Shown: piece after piece, positions 54,587 through 63,589 of the stretch
Position numbering within the stretch: the first letter of the stretch is position 1
How the letters are laid out: each line of letters opens with the position of its first letter
Source: Fidelibacterota bacterium
GTDB taxonomy: Bacteria; Fidelibacterota; Marinisomatia; Marinisomatales; Marinisomataceae
Assembly (NCBI GenBank): GCA_028140795.1
Contig: JAOIOW010000001.1
Location: forward strand, 371,563-435,562
Reading direction: 5' to 3'
DNA: 64,000 nt
Translations under genes and position numbers: made by a program
The notes under the pieces: model-generated
Database searches by the model: none
Seen by the model: the letters and a program-made list of their open reading frames with translations, nothing else
Told to the model about the DNA's origin: nothing

Positions 54587-55900
54587 ATGGATTTATTGAA
54601 TCATCCAGTTGGAATTATATCTATTGTAATATTTATCATTGCGTATGCTTTTGTGATGACAGAGGAGGTTACGCACCTCAGGAAGTCTAAGCCCGTACTC
54701 TTTGCTGCAGGAATTATTTGGGCAATGATCGCTTGGGTAGGAGTGCAAACTGGAGATTCTTATGCTGTCAAAAAAGAACTGATGCATGCTTTCGATGAAT
54801 TTAATCAGTTGATGCTCTTCCTTTTAGTGGCGATGACTTATATAAATTCAATGACTGAGAGAAATGTTTTCGAAAAATTGCGTTCTATTCTTCTAAACCA
54901 AAATTTTAGTTATAAAAAATTATTTTGGATTACCGGGTTTATTTCATTTTTCTTATCACCCATAGCGGATAACTTAACAACTGCACTTACAATGTGTGCA
55001 GTGGTATTAGCTGTTGGAAAAGGCAATAAAAATTTTACAAGTATAAGTTGTGTCAATATTGTTGTTGCTGCTAATGCTGGTGGTGCTTTTAGTCCTTTTG
55101 GAGATATAACAACGCTAATGGTTTGGCAGGCTGGTTACGTTGAATTTGTGCAATTTTTCAAACTCTTCTTACCTTCATTAGTAAATTTTATTATTCCGGC
55201 ATTTATTATGAGTTTTTTCATTGATGGTTCTGCTGATGAAGTTGAAAATCCTCCTGTGATGTTAAAACGAGGTGCTGTGGTTATAAGCTGTTTATTCCTT
55301 GTTACAATTATGATGGCAATTTCCTTTAAACAATTCCTTAAGCTTCCTCCTGTATTTGGTATGATGTTTGGATTGAGTCTTTTGCAACTTTTTGGTTATT
55401 ATTTAAAAAGAACTTATTCTGCAGAGAGCAAAATTTCTCGTGACGGCTCAGATCAACCTTTTGGAGTATTTAAGCAAATTGCTCAAGCTGAGTGGGATAC
55501 CTTATTATTTTTCTATGGAGTAATACTTTGTGTAGCTGGACTTTCAAAAATTGGTTATTTGGCACTGATAAATACTACACTTTACGATGGTCTTGGTTTT
55601 ACTATTGCAAACTCTTTGATGGGAATTATATCTGCTTTAATTGATAACATACCTGTTATGTTTTCTGTGATTCAAATGCATGATACTACTACTATGGATT
55701 TAAATCAGTGGCTTTTAATTACTCTTACTGCAGGAGTTGGTGGAAGTTTGCTTTCAATAGGTTCTGCACCTGGTGTTGCTTTGATGGGTCAAGCAAAGGG
55801 AATTTATACATTTTCAAGCCATCTTAGATGGACTGGAGTAATTTTCATTGGATATGTATTCAGTATTCTAACCCATCTATGGCTGTCAGGTATGATGTAA
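54587..55900 (+). CDS. nhaD: Na+/H+ antiporter NhaD
   Basis: Integral membrane antiporter of the NhaD family (ion transporter superfamily). The 437 residues hold about 12 hydrophobic segments. Typical sequence: FVMTEEVTHLRKSKPVLFAA (about 23-42), ISFFLSPIADNLTTALTMC (about 120-138) with the conserved aspartate, ANAGGAFSPFGDITTLMVWQAG (about 165-186) and a late SALIDNIPVMFSVIQ and SIGSAPGVALMGQAKG. It follows the nqr-apbE-nqrM region after a 68-nt gap that includes the nqrM leader. Together with Na+-NQR it would couple sodium export to pH homeostasis. Its stop overlaps the next ATG by 1 nt. Confidence 0.93.
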   Translation: MDLLNHPVGIISIVIFIIAYAFVMTEEVTHLRKSKPVLFAAGIIWAMIAWVGVQTGDSYAVKKELMHAFDEFNQLMLFLLVAMTYINSMTERNVFEKLRSILLNQNFSYKKLFWITGFISFFLSPIADNLTTALTMCAVVLAVGKGNKNFTSISCVNIVVAANAGGAFSPFGDITTLMVWQAGYVEFVQFFKLFLPSLVNFIIPAFIMSFFIDGSADEVENPPVMLKRGAVVISCLFLVTIMMAISFKQFLKLPPVFGMMFGLSLLQLFGYYLKRTYSAESKISRDGSDQPFGVFKQIAQAEWDTLLFFYGVILCVAGLSKIGYLALINTTLYDGLGFTIANSLMGIISALIDNIPVMFSVIQMHDTTTMDLNQWLLITLTAGVGGSLLSIGSAPGVALMGQAKGIYTFSSHLRWTGVIFIGYVFSILTHLWLSGMM

Positions 55901-56439
55901 TGAGAATCACAAAAGTTACTACAAGAAATGGAGATGGTGGTAAAACAAGCCTAGCCAAAGGAGAATCTGTCCTTAAGTCTGAAAATATTATTCATTGTCT
56001 TGGAGAGGTAGATGAATTAAGTAGCGTTATTGGAGTTTGTTTATCCTTTAGCCAAAACTCAGATATAACAGAGTTCTTAAAAAAAATTCAGAATAATTTA
56101 TTCGATATAGGTGGACATATTTCAATGAATCTTGAAGATAATTCTATCATAAATGAAAACATGATTTCAGATTTAGACGATCAAATAAATTATCTTAACC
56201 AAGACTTAGAACCTCTAAAAGAATTTATTTTACCAAGCGGAGATCAATTTTCATCAAATTTACATGTTGCTAGAGCAATTACAAGAAGAGCTGAAAGATC
56301 GGCTGTAACATTATACAATAATTCTTTGGATAATAATCCCGTAATAATGTATTTAAATCGTTTATCAGATTATTTATTTGTTCTTTCAAGATATCATAAT
56401 AAACAAAATAATATTCCTGAAAATACTTGGCAGAGGTAA
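55900..56439 (+). CDS. Cob(I)alamin adenosyltransferase (PduO type)
   Basis: Transfers the adenosyl group of ATP to cob(I)alamin, making coenzyme B12. The N-terminus RITKVTTRNGDGGKTSL carries the ATP-binding motif (TRxGDGGKTSL), then CLGEVDELSSVIGV (about residues 33-46), and the C-terminal ARAITRRAERSAVTLYN (about 127-143) has the conserved RRAER. The 179 residues fit PduO-type ATR. A longer frame opens at 55828 inside nhaD, but ATG 55900, overlapping the nhaD stop by 1 nt, is the real start. It supplies cofactor for the B12-dependent mutase about 5.7 kb downstream. Confidence 0.92.
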   Translation: MRITKVTTRNGDGGKTSLAKGESVLKSENIIHCLGEVDELSSVIGVCLSFSQNSDITEFLKKIQNNLFDIGGHISMNLEDNSIINENMISDLDDQINYLNQDLEPLKEFILPSGDQFSSNLHVARAITRRAERSAVTLYNNSLDNNPVIMYLNRLSDYLFVLSRYHNKQNNIPENTWQR

Positions 56440-56442
56440 AAT

Positions 56443-57441
56443 ATGGATTTTCATCAAATAAAATCCATTATCGATAAACACGATAAAATCTTTATTTCAT
56501 CTCACATAAATCCAGATGGAGATAGCCTAGGTTCTGCTTACGCTATGTACAAATATTTAGATTCAATTGGCAAAGATTGCATTATTGTTAATCACTCTCC
56601 AATACCAGAAGTATATAATTTTTTGAATGAGGATAATATTTTTCAAGAGCTGGATGGAGATTCAGCATCATTTATTAAAAAAGCAGATTTAGGATTGATA
56701 TTAGATATAGGAGATTTTTATAGATTGGGAGATGTGGCATTTTTAGTAGAGGAAAATGATATTCAAACGTTGAGCATTGATCATCACGCAAAATCTGATA
56801 ATGATTTATTTAAGAATGAATATATTGATGTCAAAGCATCATCAGTAGGTGAAATTTTATATTCATTTTTTAAAGAGATTGATCAAAAAATTTCAGAAGA
56901 AATGATGTTAGGTATTTATGTTGCTGTTCTAACAGATACTGGTTCATTCAGACATAGTAATACAACTGATCTTTGTCATCAAGTTGCCGTAGATGCCATT
57001 CAAATGGGGTTAGATATCTCTAAAGTTTATCAAAACATTTATGAGAACTCTTCGATTAGCAGAATGAAGCTTTTAGGAAACGTGATTCAAAAATTAAATT
57101 ATGATTGTGATGGTGAGCTAGTCTGGTTTTCTTTAAATCATGACATGATTAAAGAGGTCAATGGCTCAAATCAAGATTTTGACGGGTTTACAGATTTTTT
57201 CCGAGGAATTAAGGGAGTTGAAGTTTCCTTAATGCTTTATGATCTTGGAGGAAAAGTTAGATTGAGCTTTAGATCAAAGGGAAAGTATAAAGTTAGTGAA
57301 ATCGCTAAGAAAATGGGTGGAGGCGGACATCCTTTTGCAGCTGCAGCACTAGTAGAAGGTGAATTTTCAGATGTCAAATCAACAGTTTTAAATTTAATGT
57401 CAACATATATAAGCAAGTTCAATGAAGATAATCTTAGCTAA
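56443..57441 (+). CDS. nrnA: DHH-family bifunctional oligoribonuclease/PAP phosphatase NrnA
   Basis: DHH phosphoesterase that degrades nanoRNA and dephosphorylates 3'-phosphoadenosine 5'-phosphate. The DHH domain has SHINPDGDSLGSAYAMYKYL (about residues 20-39), a second aspartate in LILDIGDFYRLGD (about 85-97), the eponymous SIDHHAKSD (about 109-117) and ILYSFF. The DHHA1 domain ends with KKMGGGGHPFAAAALV (about 288-303). The 332 residues match NrnA. It lies 3 nt after the adenosyltransferase gene and overlaps ispH by 20 nt. Confidence 0.9.
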   Translation: MDFHQIKSIIDKHDKIFISSHINPDGDSLGSAYAMYKYLDSIGKDCIIVNHSPIPEVYNFLNEDNIFQELDGDSASFIKKADLGLILDIGDFYRLGDVAFLVEENDIQTLSIDHHAKSDNDLFKNEYIDVKASSVGEILYSFFKEIDQKISEEMMLGIYVAVLTDTGSFRHSNTTDLCHQVAVDAIQMGLDISKVYQNIYENSSISRMKLLGNVIQKLNYDCDGELVWFSLNHDMIKEVNGSNQDFDGFTDFFRGIKGVEVSLMLYDLGGKVRLSFRSKGKYKVSEIAKKMGGGGHPFAAAALVEGEFSDVKSTVLNLMSTYISKFNEDNLS

Positions 57442-58288
57442 AGATGCTGGATATTGTTTTGGAGTAAGAGATGCTGTAAATAGCGCTTACGAAATGAGCA
57501 AAAAATATGGAGAAGTCTATATGTTGGGAGATATTGTTCATAATGAAAGTGTCGTAAGTGACTTAGAAAAAGAAGGTGTAAAAGTTGTTGAGAAACTTGA
57601 TCAGATTCCAAAAGACAAACCTGTTCTTTTCAGAGCTCACGGTACTGCAAAAGAGGTTTGGAAAAAAGCTGAAGATAAAAAAATGAATATTATCGATGCT
57701 ACATGCCCTTTAGTTCATGAAATACATCATGAAGTAAAAGCATTACATAAAGAAGGTAGAAAAATTATTATTATTGGAGACCATGGTCACGATGAGGTGA
57801 TTGGAATTGCTAGTCAAATACCAGATCCAGTGATTGTTGCTTCAGTAGAAGAAGCTGAAGCACTGAGAAAAACAAAGAAAGCTGGAGTTGTAACTCAATC
57901 AACCCAAACAATCGAAAACGTGCAAGATATTATAAACATTTTAATGACAAAAGTATTTGATTTAAGATTTGTTAATACGATTTGCTTTCCAACTAAAAGA
58001 AATCAAGAACAAATTAAGGAGTTGTCTGAAGTAACTGACTTAATGATCATTATTGGATCATTTACAAGCGCTAATTCTAAACGTCTAGCTGAATTGAGCT
58101 CAGAAAGGAATAAAAATACATTTCAGGTGACTTGTGCTGCAGAAATTGATTCATCTTGGTTTAAAGATGATGTAAATTCTGTAGGAATATCCGCCGGAGC
58201 TTCAACTCCAGACTGGATAATCGAATCAGTAATTAAAAAAGTCAAAGAAATAACAAATACACAAGAAAAGGAAATAATTCATGAGTAA
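57422..58288 (+). CDS. ispH: 4-hydroxy-3-methylbut-2-enyl diphosphate reductase IspH
   Basis: Iron-sulfur enzyme of the last MEP-pathway step, yielding IPP and DMAPP. The three cluster cysteines are seen: [11 protein letters not shown] (Cys12), [13 protein letters not shown] (about Cys95) and [13 protein letters not shown] (about Cys187), with RAHGT (about 73-77), [10 protein letters not shown] and [12 protein letters not shown]. The 288 residues match. It overlaps nrnA by 20 nt and pdxS by 8 nt. The MEP-pathway gene dxs lies three genes downstream, so this neighbourhood contributes both first and last steps of isoprenoid precursor synthesis. Confidence 0.95.
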   Translation: MKIILAKDAGYCFGVRDAVNSAYEMSKKYGEVYMLGDIVHNESVVSDLEKEGVKVVEKLDQIPKDKPVLFRAHGTAKEVWKKAEDKKMNIIDATCPLVHEIHHEVKALHKEGRKIIIIGDHGHDEVIGIASQIPDPVIVASVEEAEALRKTKKAGVVTQSTQTIENVQDIINILMTKVFDLRFVNTICFPTKRNQEQIKELSEVTDLMIIIGSFTSANSKRLAELSSERNKNTFQVTCAAEIDSSWFKDDVNSVGISAGASTPDWIIESVIKKVKEITNTQEKEIIHE

Positions 58289-59153
58289 AGAGTCTTTCAA
58301 AGTTAAAGTCGGTTTAGCAGAAATGCTAAAAGGTGGGGTAATTATGGACGTTACTAATTTAGAACAAGCTAAAATTGCAGAAGATGCAGGAGCAGTTTCT
58401 GTTATGGCTTTAGAGAGAATTCCATCTGATATTAGAAAAGATGGTGGTGTTGCAAGAATGAGCAACCCTCATATGATAAAAGAAATACAGGATAATGTTT
58501 CAATACCAGTGATGGCAAAATGTAGAATTGGTCATTTTGCAGAAGCACAAATTTTAGAAGCCTTAGAAGTTGACTTCATTGATGAAAGTGAAGTACTTAC
58601 AACGGCTGATGAGCATGCACATGTAGATAAACATCCTTTTAAGGTTCCATTTGTATGTGGAGCAAGAGACTTAGGTGAAGCCCTAAGAAGAATAAATGAA
58701 GGTGCTGCATTGATTAGAACTAAAGGTGAAGCTGGTAGTGGAAATATTGTTGAAGCTGTAAGGCATATGAAAATGATTACTTCACAAATTATTGAACTAA
58801 AAGATTCTGATTTATCAAAAAAAGCAGAAGAATTTAGAGTTCCATTAGATTTAGTAGAAGAGGTAGCTAAAAATCAAAAACTAACGGTTCCTAATTTTGC
58901 TGCTGGAGGAATTGCTACTCCCGCAGATGCTTCTTTAATGATGCAACTCGGTGCTGAAACAGTTTTTGTTGGTTCTGGTATTTTTAAAAGTCAAGATCCA
59001 TCAGAAAGAGCTCATGCTATTGTTAAAGCTGTTACACATTTTAAGAGCGCAAAAGATGTTTTAACTGCTTCGTACGATTTAAAAGATGCCATGAAGGGAA
59101 TTTTAATGTCTGACATTCCTGAAGATGAAAAATTTTCAAATAGAGGTGACTAA
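58281..59153 (+). CDS. pdxS: Pyridoxal 5'-phosphate synthase subunit PdxS
   Basis: Synthase subunit that builds PLP from ribose 5-phosphate, glyceraldehyde 3-phosphate and ammonia (DXP-independent route). The TIM-barrel protein begins with [18 protein letters not shown]; catalytic lysines lie in MAKCRIGHF (about 80-88) and [24 protein letters not shown] sequence (about 117-136), with [20 protein letters not shown] near the phosphate site. The 290 residues match. It overlaps ispH by 8 nt and lies 2 nt before pdxT. Ammonia comes from the PdxT subunit. Confidence 0.97.
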   Translation: MSKESFKVKVGLAEMLKGGVIMDVTNLEQAKIAEDAGAVSVMALERIPSDIRKDGGVARMSNPHMIKEIQDNVSIPVMAKCRIGHFAEAQILEALEVDFIDESEVLTTADEHAHVDKHPFKVPFVCGARDLGEALRRINEGAALIRTKGEAGSGNIVEAVRHMKMITSQIIELKDSDLSKKAEEFRVPLDLVEEVAKNQKLTVPNFAAGGIATPADASLMMQLGAETVFVGSGIFKSQDPSERAHAIVKAVTHFKSAKDVLTASYDLKDAMKGILMSDIPEDEKFSNRGD

Positions 59154-59155
59154 TT

Positions 59156-59722
59156 GTGATTGGTGTCCTTGCACTTCAAGGAAATTTTGATTCTCATATT
59201 AAAATTCTTAAAAAAATTAACTTAAAACATAAGCTAGTTAAAACAAGGGATGATCTAAGTTCTGTTGATGGTCTTATAATTCCAGGAGGAGAATCTACAA
59301 CAATAACTAATCTTTTGAGAAAGAATCAGAGTTTGATTGATGGTATTAATAAGCTTTCAAAAAATAAACCAATTTTGGGTTCATGTGCTGGACTTATTTT
59401 AATGTCTAAAGAGTCAAACGATTCAAGAGTACATAACTTCGCTTTTTTAAATGTAATAACATGCAGAAATGCTTATGGAAGACAAGTACACTCTTTTGAA
59501 GCCAAAATTAATGTTAAGAATGGCTTAATGAGTTCTGATATCGATGTATTATTTATTAGAGCTCCAAAAATAGATAAAATAAATAACGATGTTGAGGTTC
59601 TAGCAACCTTTCAAAAAGAAGTTGTTGCAGTGAGGCAGGGAATACATATAGGAATTTCTTGTCATCCTGAGTTATTGAATGAAACTTTAATACATGAAAT
59701 TTGTTTCAAAGGAAAAACATGA
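59156..59722 (+). CDS. pdxT: Pyridoxal 5'-phosphate synthase glutaminase subunit PdxT
   Basis: Class I glutamine amidotransferase delivering ammonia to PdxS. The N-terminus IGVLALQGNFDSHI, the oxyanion-hole region IIPGGESTT (about residues 41-49), the catalytic cysteine in LGSCAGLIL (about residue 76) and the His-Glu pair in CHPELL (about 168-173) form the expected triad. The 188 residues match. The start is GTG 59156, 2 nt after the pdxS stop. It overlaps dxs by 4 nt. Confidence 0.96.
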   Translation: MIGVLALQGNFDSHIKILKKINLKHKLVKTRDDLSSVDGLIIPGGESTTITNLLRKNQSLIDGINKLSKNKPILGSCAGLILMSKESNDSRVHNFAFLNVITCRNAYGRQVHSFEAKINVKNGLMSSDIDVLFIRAPKIDKINNDVEVLATFQKEVVAVRQGIHIGISCHPELLNETLIHEICFKGKT

Positions 59723-61590
59723 AATATCTTGATAAGATTAATTCTCCAAAAGATTTAAAAAGTATTCCAAAAGAGGAATTAGGAGAAGTATGCAAAGAAC
59801 TTCGCACTTATATTACTGATACAATTAATAAAATTGGAGGACATTTAGCTCCAACGCTTGGTGCAGTTGAAATAACAACTGCTGTTCATTATGTTTTCGA
59901 TGCTCCAAGAGACAAAATCGTATGGGATACCGGTCATCAGGCATATGCTCATAAAGTACTAACTGGTAGATATAGTCAATTCCCAACTATTAGAAGATAT
60001 AAAGGGTTAAGCGGTTTTTTAAAGAGATCTGAAAGTGAATATGATGTCTTTGGTGCTGGTCATGCATCAACAGCAATTTCAGCTGGCTTAGGAATGGCTG
60101 TTAGTAGAAATTTAGAGAATGATGATTTTAAAGTAGTAAGTATTATTGGCGATGGAGCCTTATCTGGAGGACTTGCATTTGAAGCCCTCAATAATGCTGG
60201 AAATATAAGAAAGCAAATGCTTGTTATTGTTAATGATAATGATATGTCTATAAGTCCTAATGTTGGGGCATTTAGAAACTACCTTGTTAAAATAGCTACC
60301 AATAAGCAATATAATAGATTGAGAAGATGGATTTATAGAACAATAAAAAAACTTCCAAAAAGTTTGAAAATTATAGAATCTATTTTAAGAAAAGCTGAGT
60401 CAAGTGCTAAAAAATTCTTTTTACCTACAACAGTTTTTGAAGATCTAGGTTTTAGATATTTTGGGCCAGTTGATGGTCATAACATCGAAGAAATGATAGA
60501 AATTTTGGAAAATATAAAAGATTATGACAGTCCTGTTGTGTTGCATACAATTACAAAAAAAGGAAAGGGTCTTGATTACGCTGAGGATGATCCAATCAAA
60601 TATCATGGAGTTAAAGAAAAGAAAAAAGATGATGCAGTTGTTAAAGTTCAAGCTCCAATATATCAGAATGTATTTGGAGAAGTGATATGTGATTTAGCAG
60701 AAAAAAATAAAAATATAGTTGCAATAACTGCTGCAATGAGAGAAGGGACTGGATTGGTTGAGTATTCTTCAAGATTTCCTGAAAGATTCTATGATGTTGG
60801 TATCGCTGAAGGTCATGCAGTAACTTTTAGTGGCGGGCTATCAACGGAAGGAAAAATTCCTGTTGTTGCAATTTATTCAACCTTTCTTCAAAGAGCCTTT
60901 GATCATATAATTCATGATATTGCTTTACAAAATTTACCTGTCATTTTTTGCATGGATCGTTCTGGTTTAGTTGGTGAGGATGGTGCAACTCATCACGGTG
61001 TTTTAGATATTTCTTATTTAAGATGTATTCAAAATATTATTATTTCAGCACCAAAAGATGGAAATGAGTTAAGAGATTTGCTTTATACTGCAACTTTAAA
61101 TACAACTAAACCATTTACCATAAGATACCCTAAAGAACAGTCAGTAAAATTTGAAGAGAAATCTCCACAAAAGATTGAAATAGGCTCATGGGAGGTATTA
61201 ACAGAAGGAAGTGACATGCTTATTTTAGCAGTCGGATCAATGGTAAGTAGGAGCTTAGAAATACATAGTATGCTAATGGAAAAAGGTATTTCCTCAGAGG
61301 TAGTTAATTGTAGATTTATCAAACCTATGGATGAAAATTATTTAAATGAATCTTTACCAAAATATAAATTAGTTGTTACAATTGAAGAAGGTGTGACAGA
61401 TGGTGGATTTGGTGAAGGAGTAATAAACTGGTCAAATAAAAAGAATATTGAAAATTCTATTTTAACATTAGGTGTTCCAAACAGGTTTGTAGATCATGGA
61501 CCAAGAAATATTTTATTAGAAGAAATAGGTTTAGATTCAATGACTTTATTCGAAAAGATTTATAATTTTTCAAGGAAATCAAATGAGTAA
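59719..61590 (+). CDS. dxs: 1-deoxy-D-xylulose-5-phosphate synthase
   Basis: Thiamine-diphosphate enzyme joining pyruvate and glyceraldehyde 3-phosphate in the first MEP-pathway step. The N-terminal domain has WDTGHQAYAHKVLTGR (about residues 74-89) and the TPP motif IIGDGALSGGLAFEALNNA (about 142-160) with NDNDMSISPNVG; the transketolase-like centre has MREGTGLVEYSSRFPERFYD and GIAEGHAVTFSGGL; the C-terminal domain EEGVTDGGFGEGV. ATG 59719 overlaps the pdxT stop (ATGA); a longer TTG frame at 59701 is disfavoured. The 623-residue length matches. PLP synthesis here is DXP-independent, so the DXP made serves isoprenoids and thiamine. Confidence 0.96.
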   Translation: MKYLDKINSPKDLKSIPKEELGEVCKELRTYITDTINKIGGHLAPTLGAVEITTAVHYVFDAPRDKIVWDTGHQAYAHKVLTGRYSQFPTIRRYKGLSGFLKRSESEYDVFGAGHASTAISAGLGMAVSRNLENDDFKVVSIIGDGALSGGLAFEALNNAGNIRKQMLVIVNDNDMSISPNVGAFRNYLVKIATNKQYNRLRRWIYRTIKKLPKSLKIIESILRKAESSAKKFFLPTTVFEDLGFRYFGPVDGHNIEEMIEILENIKDYDSPVVLHTITKKGKGLDYAEDDPIKYHGVKEKKKDDAVVKVQAPIYQNVFGEVICDLAEKNKNIVAITAAMREGTGLVEYSSRFPERFYDVGIAEGHAVTFSGGLSTEGKIPVVAIYSTFLQRAFDHIIHDIALQNLPVIFCMDRSGLVGEDGATHHGVLDISYLRCIQNIIISAPKDGNELRDLLYTATLNTTKPFTIRYPKEQSVKFEEKSPQKIEIGSWEVLTEGSDMLILAVGSMVSRSLEIHSMLMEKGISSEVVNCRFIKPMDENYLNESLPKYKLVVTIEEGVTDGGFGEGVINWSNKKNIENSILTLGVPNRFVDHGPRNILLEEIGLDSMTLFEKIYNFSRKSNE

Positions 61591-63178
61591 AAAAGTTGAA
61601 AGAAAAGGTAGTTTTAAAAGCATTAGTGGTGATGAATTGAAGGACTTTTACTCATCATCCAATAATGAAAAAAACTATAATATTGATCCAGGAAGTTTCC
61701 CATATACTAGAGGTATTCATAAGAATATGTATCGGGGAAAATTATGGACCATGAGACAATTTTCAGGATTCAGTACCCCAGAAAAAACTAATGAACGATA
61801 CAAATATTTACTTAAAAATGGTCAAACTGGCTTATCTGTAGCTTATGATATGCCAACCTTAATGGGTTATGATCCAGATCATGAGTTATCTTCAGGAGAG
61901 GTTGGTGTCTGTGGCGTAAATGTAGCTTCTTTACAGGATATGGAAATTCTTTTTGATGGAATAGACCTTGAAAAAATTTCAGTATCACAGACAATAAATG
62001 GTCCTGCAATTATTCTTTTTGCATTTTATGTAGCACTTGCTAAGAAAAATGGAATAGATGTCAGTAAATTGAGAGGAACCTTACAAAATGATGCATTAAA
62101 AGAATACATGGCTCAAAAAGAGTGGATTTTTCCGCCTGAACCATCAGTTAAACTTGTTGTAGATATTATTGAATATTGTTCCGAAAACATGCCATTATAC
62201 AACCCTGTATCCGTCAGTGGATATCATATTAGAGAAGCTGGATCTACTGCTGCACAAGAGCTTGCTTTTACACTCAATAATGGATTTGCATATATTGAAG
62301 AATGTTTAAAAAGAGGATTAAAAATAGATGATTTTGCCCATAGATTATCTTTTTTCTTTAATGCTCATATGGACTTTTTTGAAGAAATTGCTAAGTATAG
62401 AGCTGCACGAAGAATTTGGGCAAATCGACTAAAAGATAAATATGGTGCAAAAAATGAAAGTTCATTAAAACTTAAATTTCATACTCAAACTGCAGGATGT
62501 TCATTAACAGCTCAACAGCCAGAAAATAATATTGTTCGAACAGCCTTTGAAGCAATGTCTGCAGTGTTAGGTGGAACAAATTCTCTGCATACAAATTCAT
62601 TGGATGAAACATTAGCATTGCCTTCAGAAAAAGCTGCAAAAATAGCGCTTAGAACCCAGCAAATTCTGGCTTTTGAAACTGGAGTACCTAATGTAGCCGA
62701 TCCTCTTGGAGGATCATGGTATATTGAAGAATTGACTGATAAACTTGAAAAACAAGCTATTAGGTACTTTGAAGAAATTCAAGAGATGGGTGGAACAGTG
62801 CAAGCTATAGAGGATGGTTATTTTCAAAAAAAAATAGCTGAATCTGCATCTATTTATCAAGAATCAGTTGATTCTAAAGAAAGAATTATTGTTGGAGTAA
62901 ATGACTTTGTTGAGGAAGACGAAGAGTTAGATATAGAGATTCTCAAAATTTCAAGAGATGCTCAAGATACTCAAGAAGACAAAATAAAAACTCTTAGAAA
63001 AAGTCGAGATGAAAAAATATTGCAAAAAAAGATGAAAAAACTAAGCGATGCTTGTAAAAAAGATTTAAATTTAGTTCCTTTTTTGATAGAAGTAGCTGAA
63101 AAAGGTGGAACTGTCGGCGAAATCGTGGAAGTAATGAAAAAAGTTTATGGTGAATGGGAAGAATCTTTTGGAATATAA
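61583..63178 (+). CDS. Coenzyme B12-dependent acyl-CoA mutase large subunit (isobutyryl-CoA-mutase-like)
   Basis: Catalytic TIM-barrel subunit of the methylmalonyl-CoA mutase family, 531 residues, without the C-terminal B12-binding domain, which must be a separate protein not in this window. Family motifs: FPYTRGIHKNMYRGKLWTMR (about 39-58), NGQTGLSVAYDMPT, VSQTINGPA, GTLQNDALKEYMAQ, SVSGYHIREAG (His that contacts B12-side adenosyl region), HTQTAGCSLTAQQPENNIVR and HTNSLDETLALPSE. In methylmalonyl-CoA mutase two residues, Tyr89 and Arg207 (Propionibacterium numbering), bind the substrate carboxylate; here they are Phe60 and Gln178. Isobutyryl-CoA mutase has Phe and Gln at these places. So isobutyryl-CoA/butyryl-CoA interconversion is more likely than methylmalonyl-CoA/succinyl-CoA. 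It overlaps dxs by 8 nt. Confidence 0.88.
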   Translation: MSKKVERKGSFKSISGDELKDFYSSSNNEKNYNIDPGSFPYTRGIHKNMYRGKLWTMRQFSGFSTPEKTNERYKYLLKNGQTGLSVAYDMPTLMGYDPDHELSSGEVGVCGVNVASLQDMEILFDGIDLEKISVSQTINGPAIILFAFYVALAKKNGIDVSKLRGTLQNDALKEYMAQKEWIFPPEPSVKLVVDIIEYCSENMPLYNPVSVSGYHIREAGSTAAQELAFTLNNGFAYIEECLKRGLKIDDFAHRLSFFFNAHMDFFEEIAKYRAARRIWANRLKDKYGAKNESSLKLKFHTQTAGCSLTAQQPENNIVRTAFEAMSAVLGGTNSLHTNSLDETLALPSEKAAKIALRTQQILAFETGVPNVADPLGGSWYIEELTDKLEKQAIRYFEEIQEMGGTVQAIEDGYFQKKIAESASIYQESVDSKERIIVGVNDFVEEDEELDIEILKISRDAQDTQEDKIKTLRKSRDEKILQKKMKKLSDACKKDLNLVPFLIEVAEKGGTVGEIVEVMKKVYGEWEESFGI

Positions 63179-63181
63179 ATT

Positions 63182-63589
63182 ATGAATAAAGTCACTACAT
63201 CAACTCTTATTATTTTTGTCTTAATTGCTGGTTGGGTATTTTATCTAACGAATATTAAGAAAGATGATTCATTGACTGTGAGATATTATTCTATTTCTGA
63301 ACTAGCTATTGAATCAAATGACATCCAAAAAATAAAAGTTGGTGGTTACATAAAACCAAATTCAATAGATATCTCAGAAGATGATCAACTTGAAGTTTCT
63401 TTTTTTGTATATCAAAATAATGATAGTGTAAAGGTAACCTATTATGGAATTAGACCAGACCTCTTTAAAGATGATGCTGAGGTTGTAGTCTCTGGTTCAT
63501 ACTCCGATAGCATTATTTCAGCCACAGAATTGCAAACTAAATGTGCCTCCCGATACGAGGGCGATCTTAAAAACATAGAAAAAATATAA
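63182..63589 (+). CDS. ccmE: Cytochrome c maturation protein CcmE, CXXXY variant
   Basis: Membrane-anchored heme chaperone of System I cytochrome c biogenesis. One N-terminal helix (about residues 7-24) precedes an OB-fold domain with IKVGGYIKPNSI (about 50-61) and VTYYGIRPDLFKDDAEVVVSG (about 86-106). The heme-binding motif is CASRY (Cys121-Tyr125); in canonical CcmE the first residue is histidine (HXXXY). The cysteine form is known from some Deltaproteobacteria and archaea. The 135 residues match. It follows the mutase by 3 nt, and its stop overlaps the ccmF ATG. Confidence 0.9.
   Translation: MNKVTTSTLIIFVLIAGWVFYLTNIKKDDSLTVRYYSISELAIESNDIQKIKVGGYIKPNSIDISEDDQLEVSFFVYQNNDSVKVTYYGIRPDLFKDDAEVVVSGSYSDSIISATELQTKCASRYEGDLKNIEKI

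Noticed and set aside
55828..55899. Longer N-terminus of the adenosyltransferase
   Set aside because: It overlaps the nhaD coding region by 73 nt and lacks similarity to PduO-type enzymes; ATG 55900 gives the normal start.
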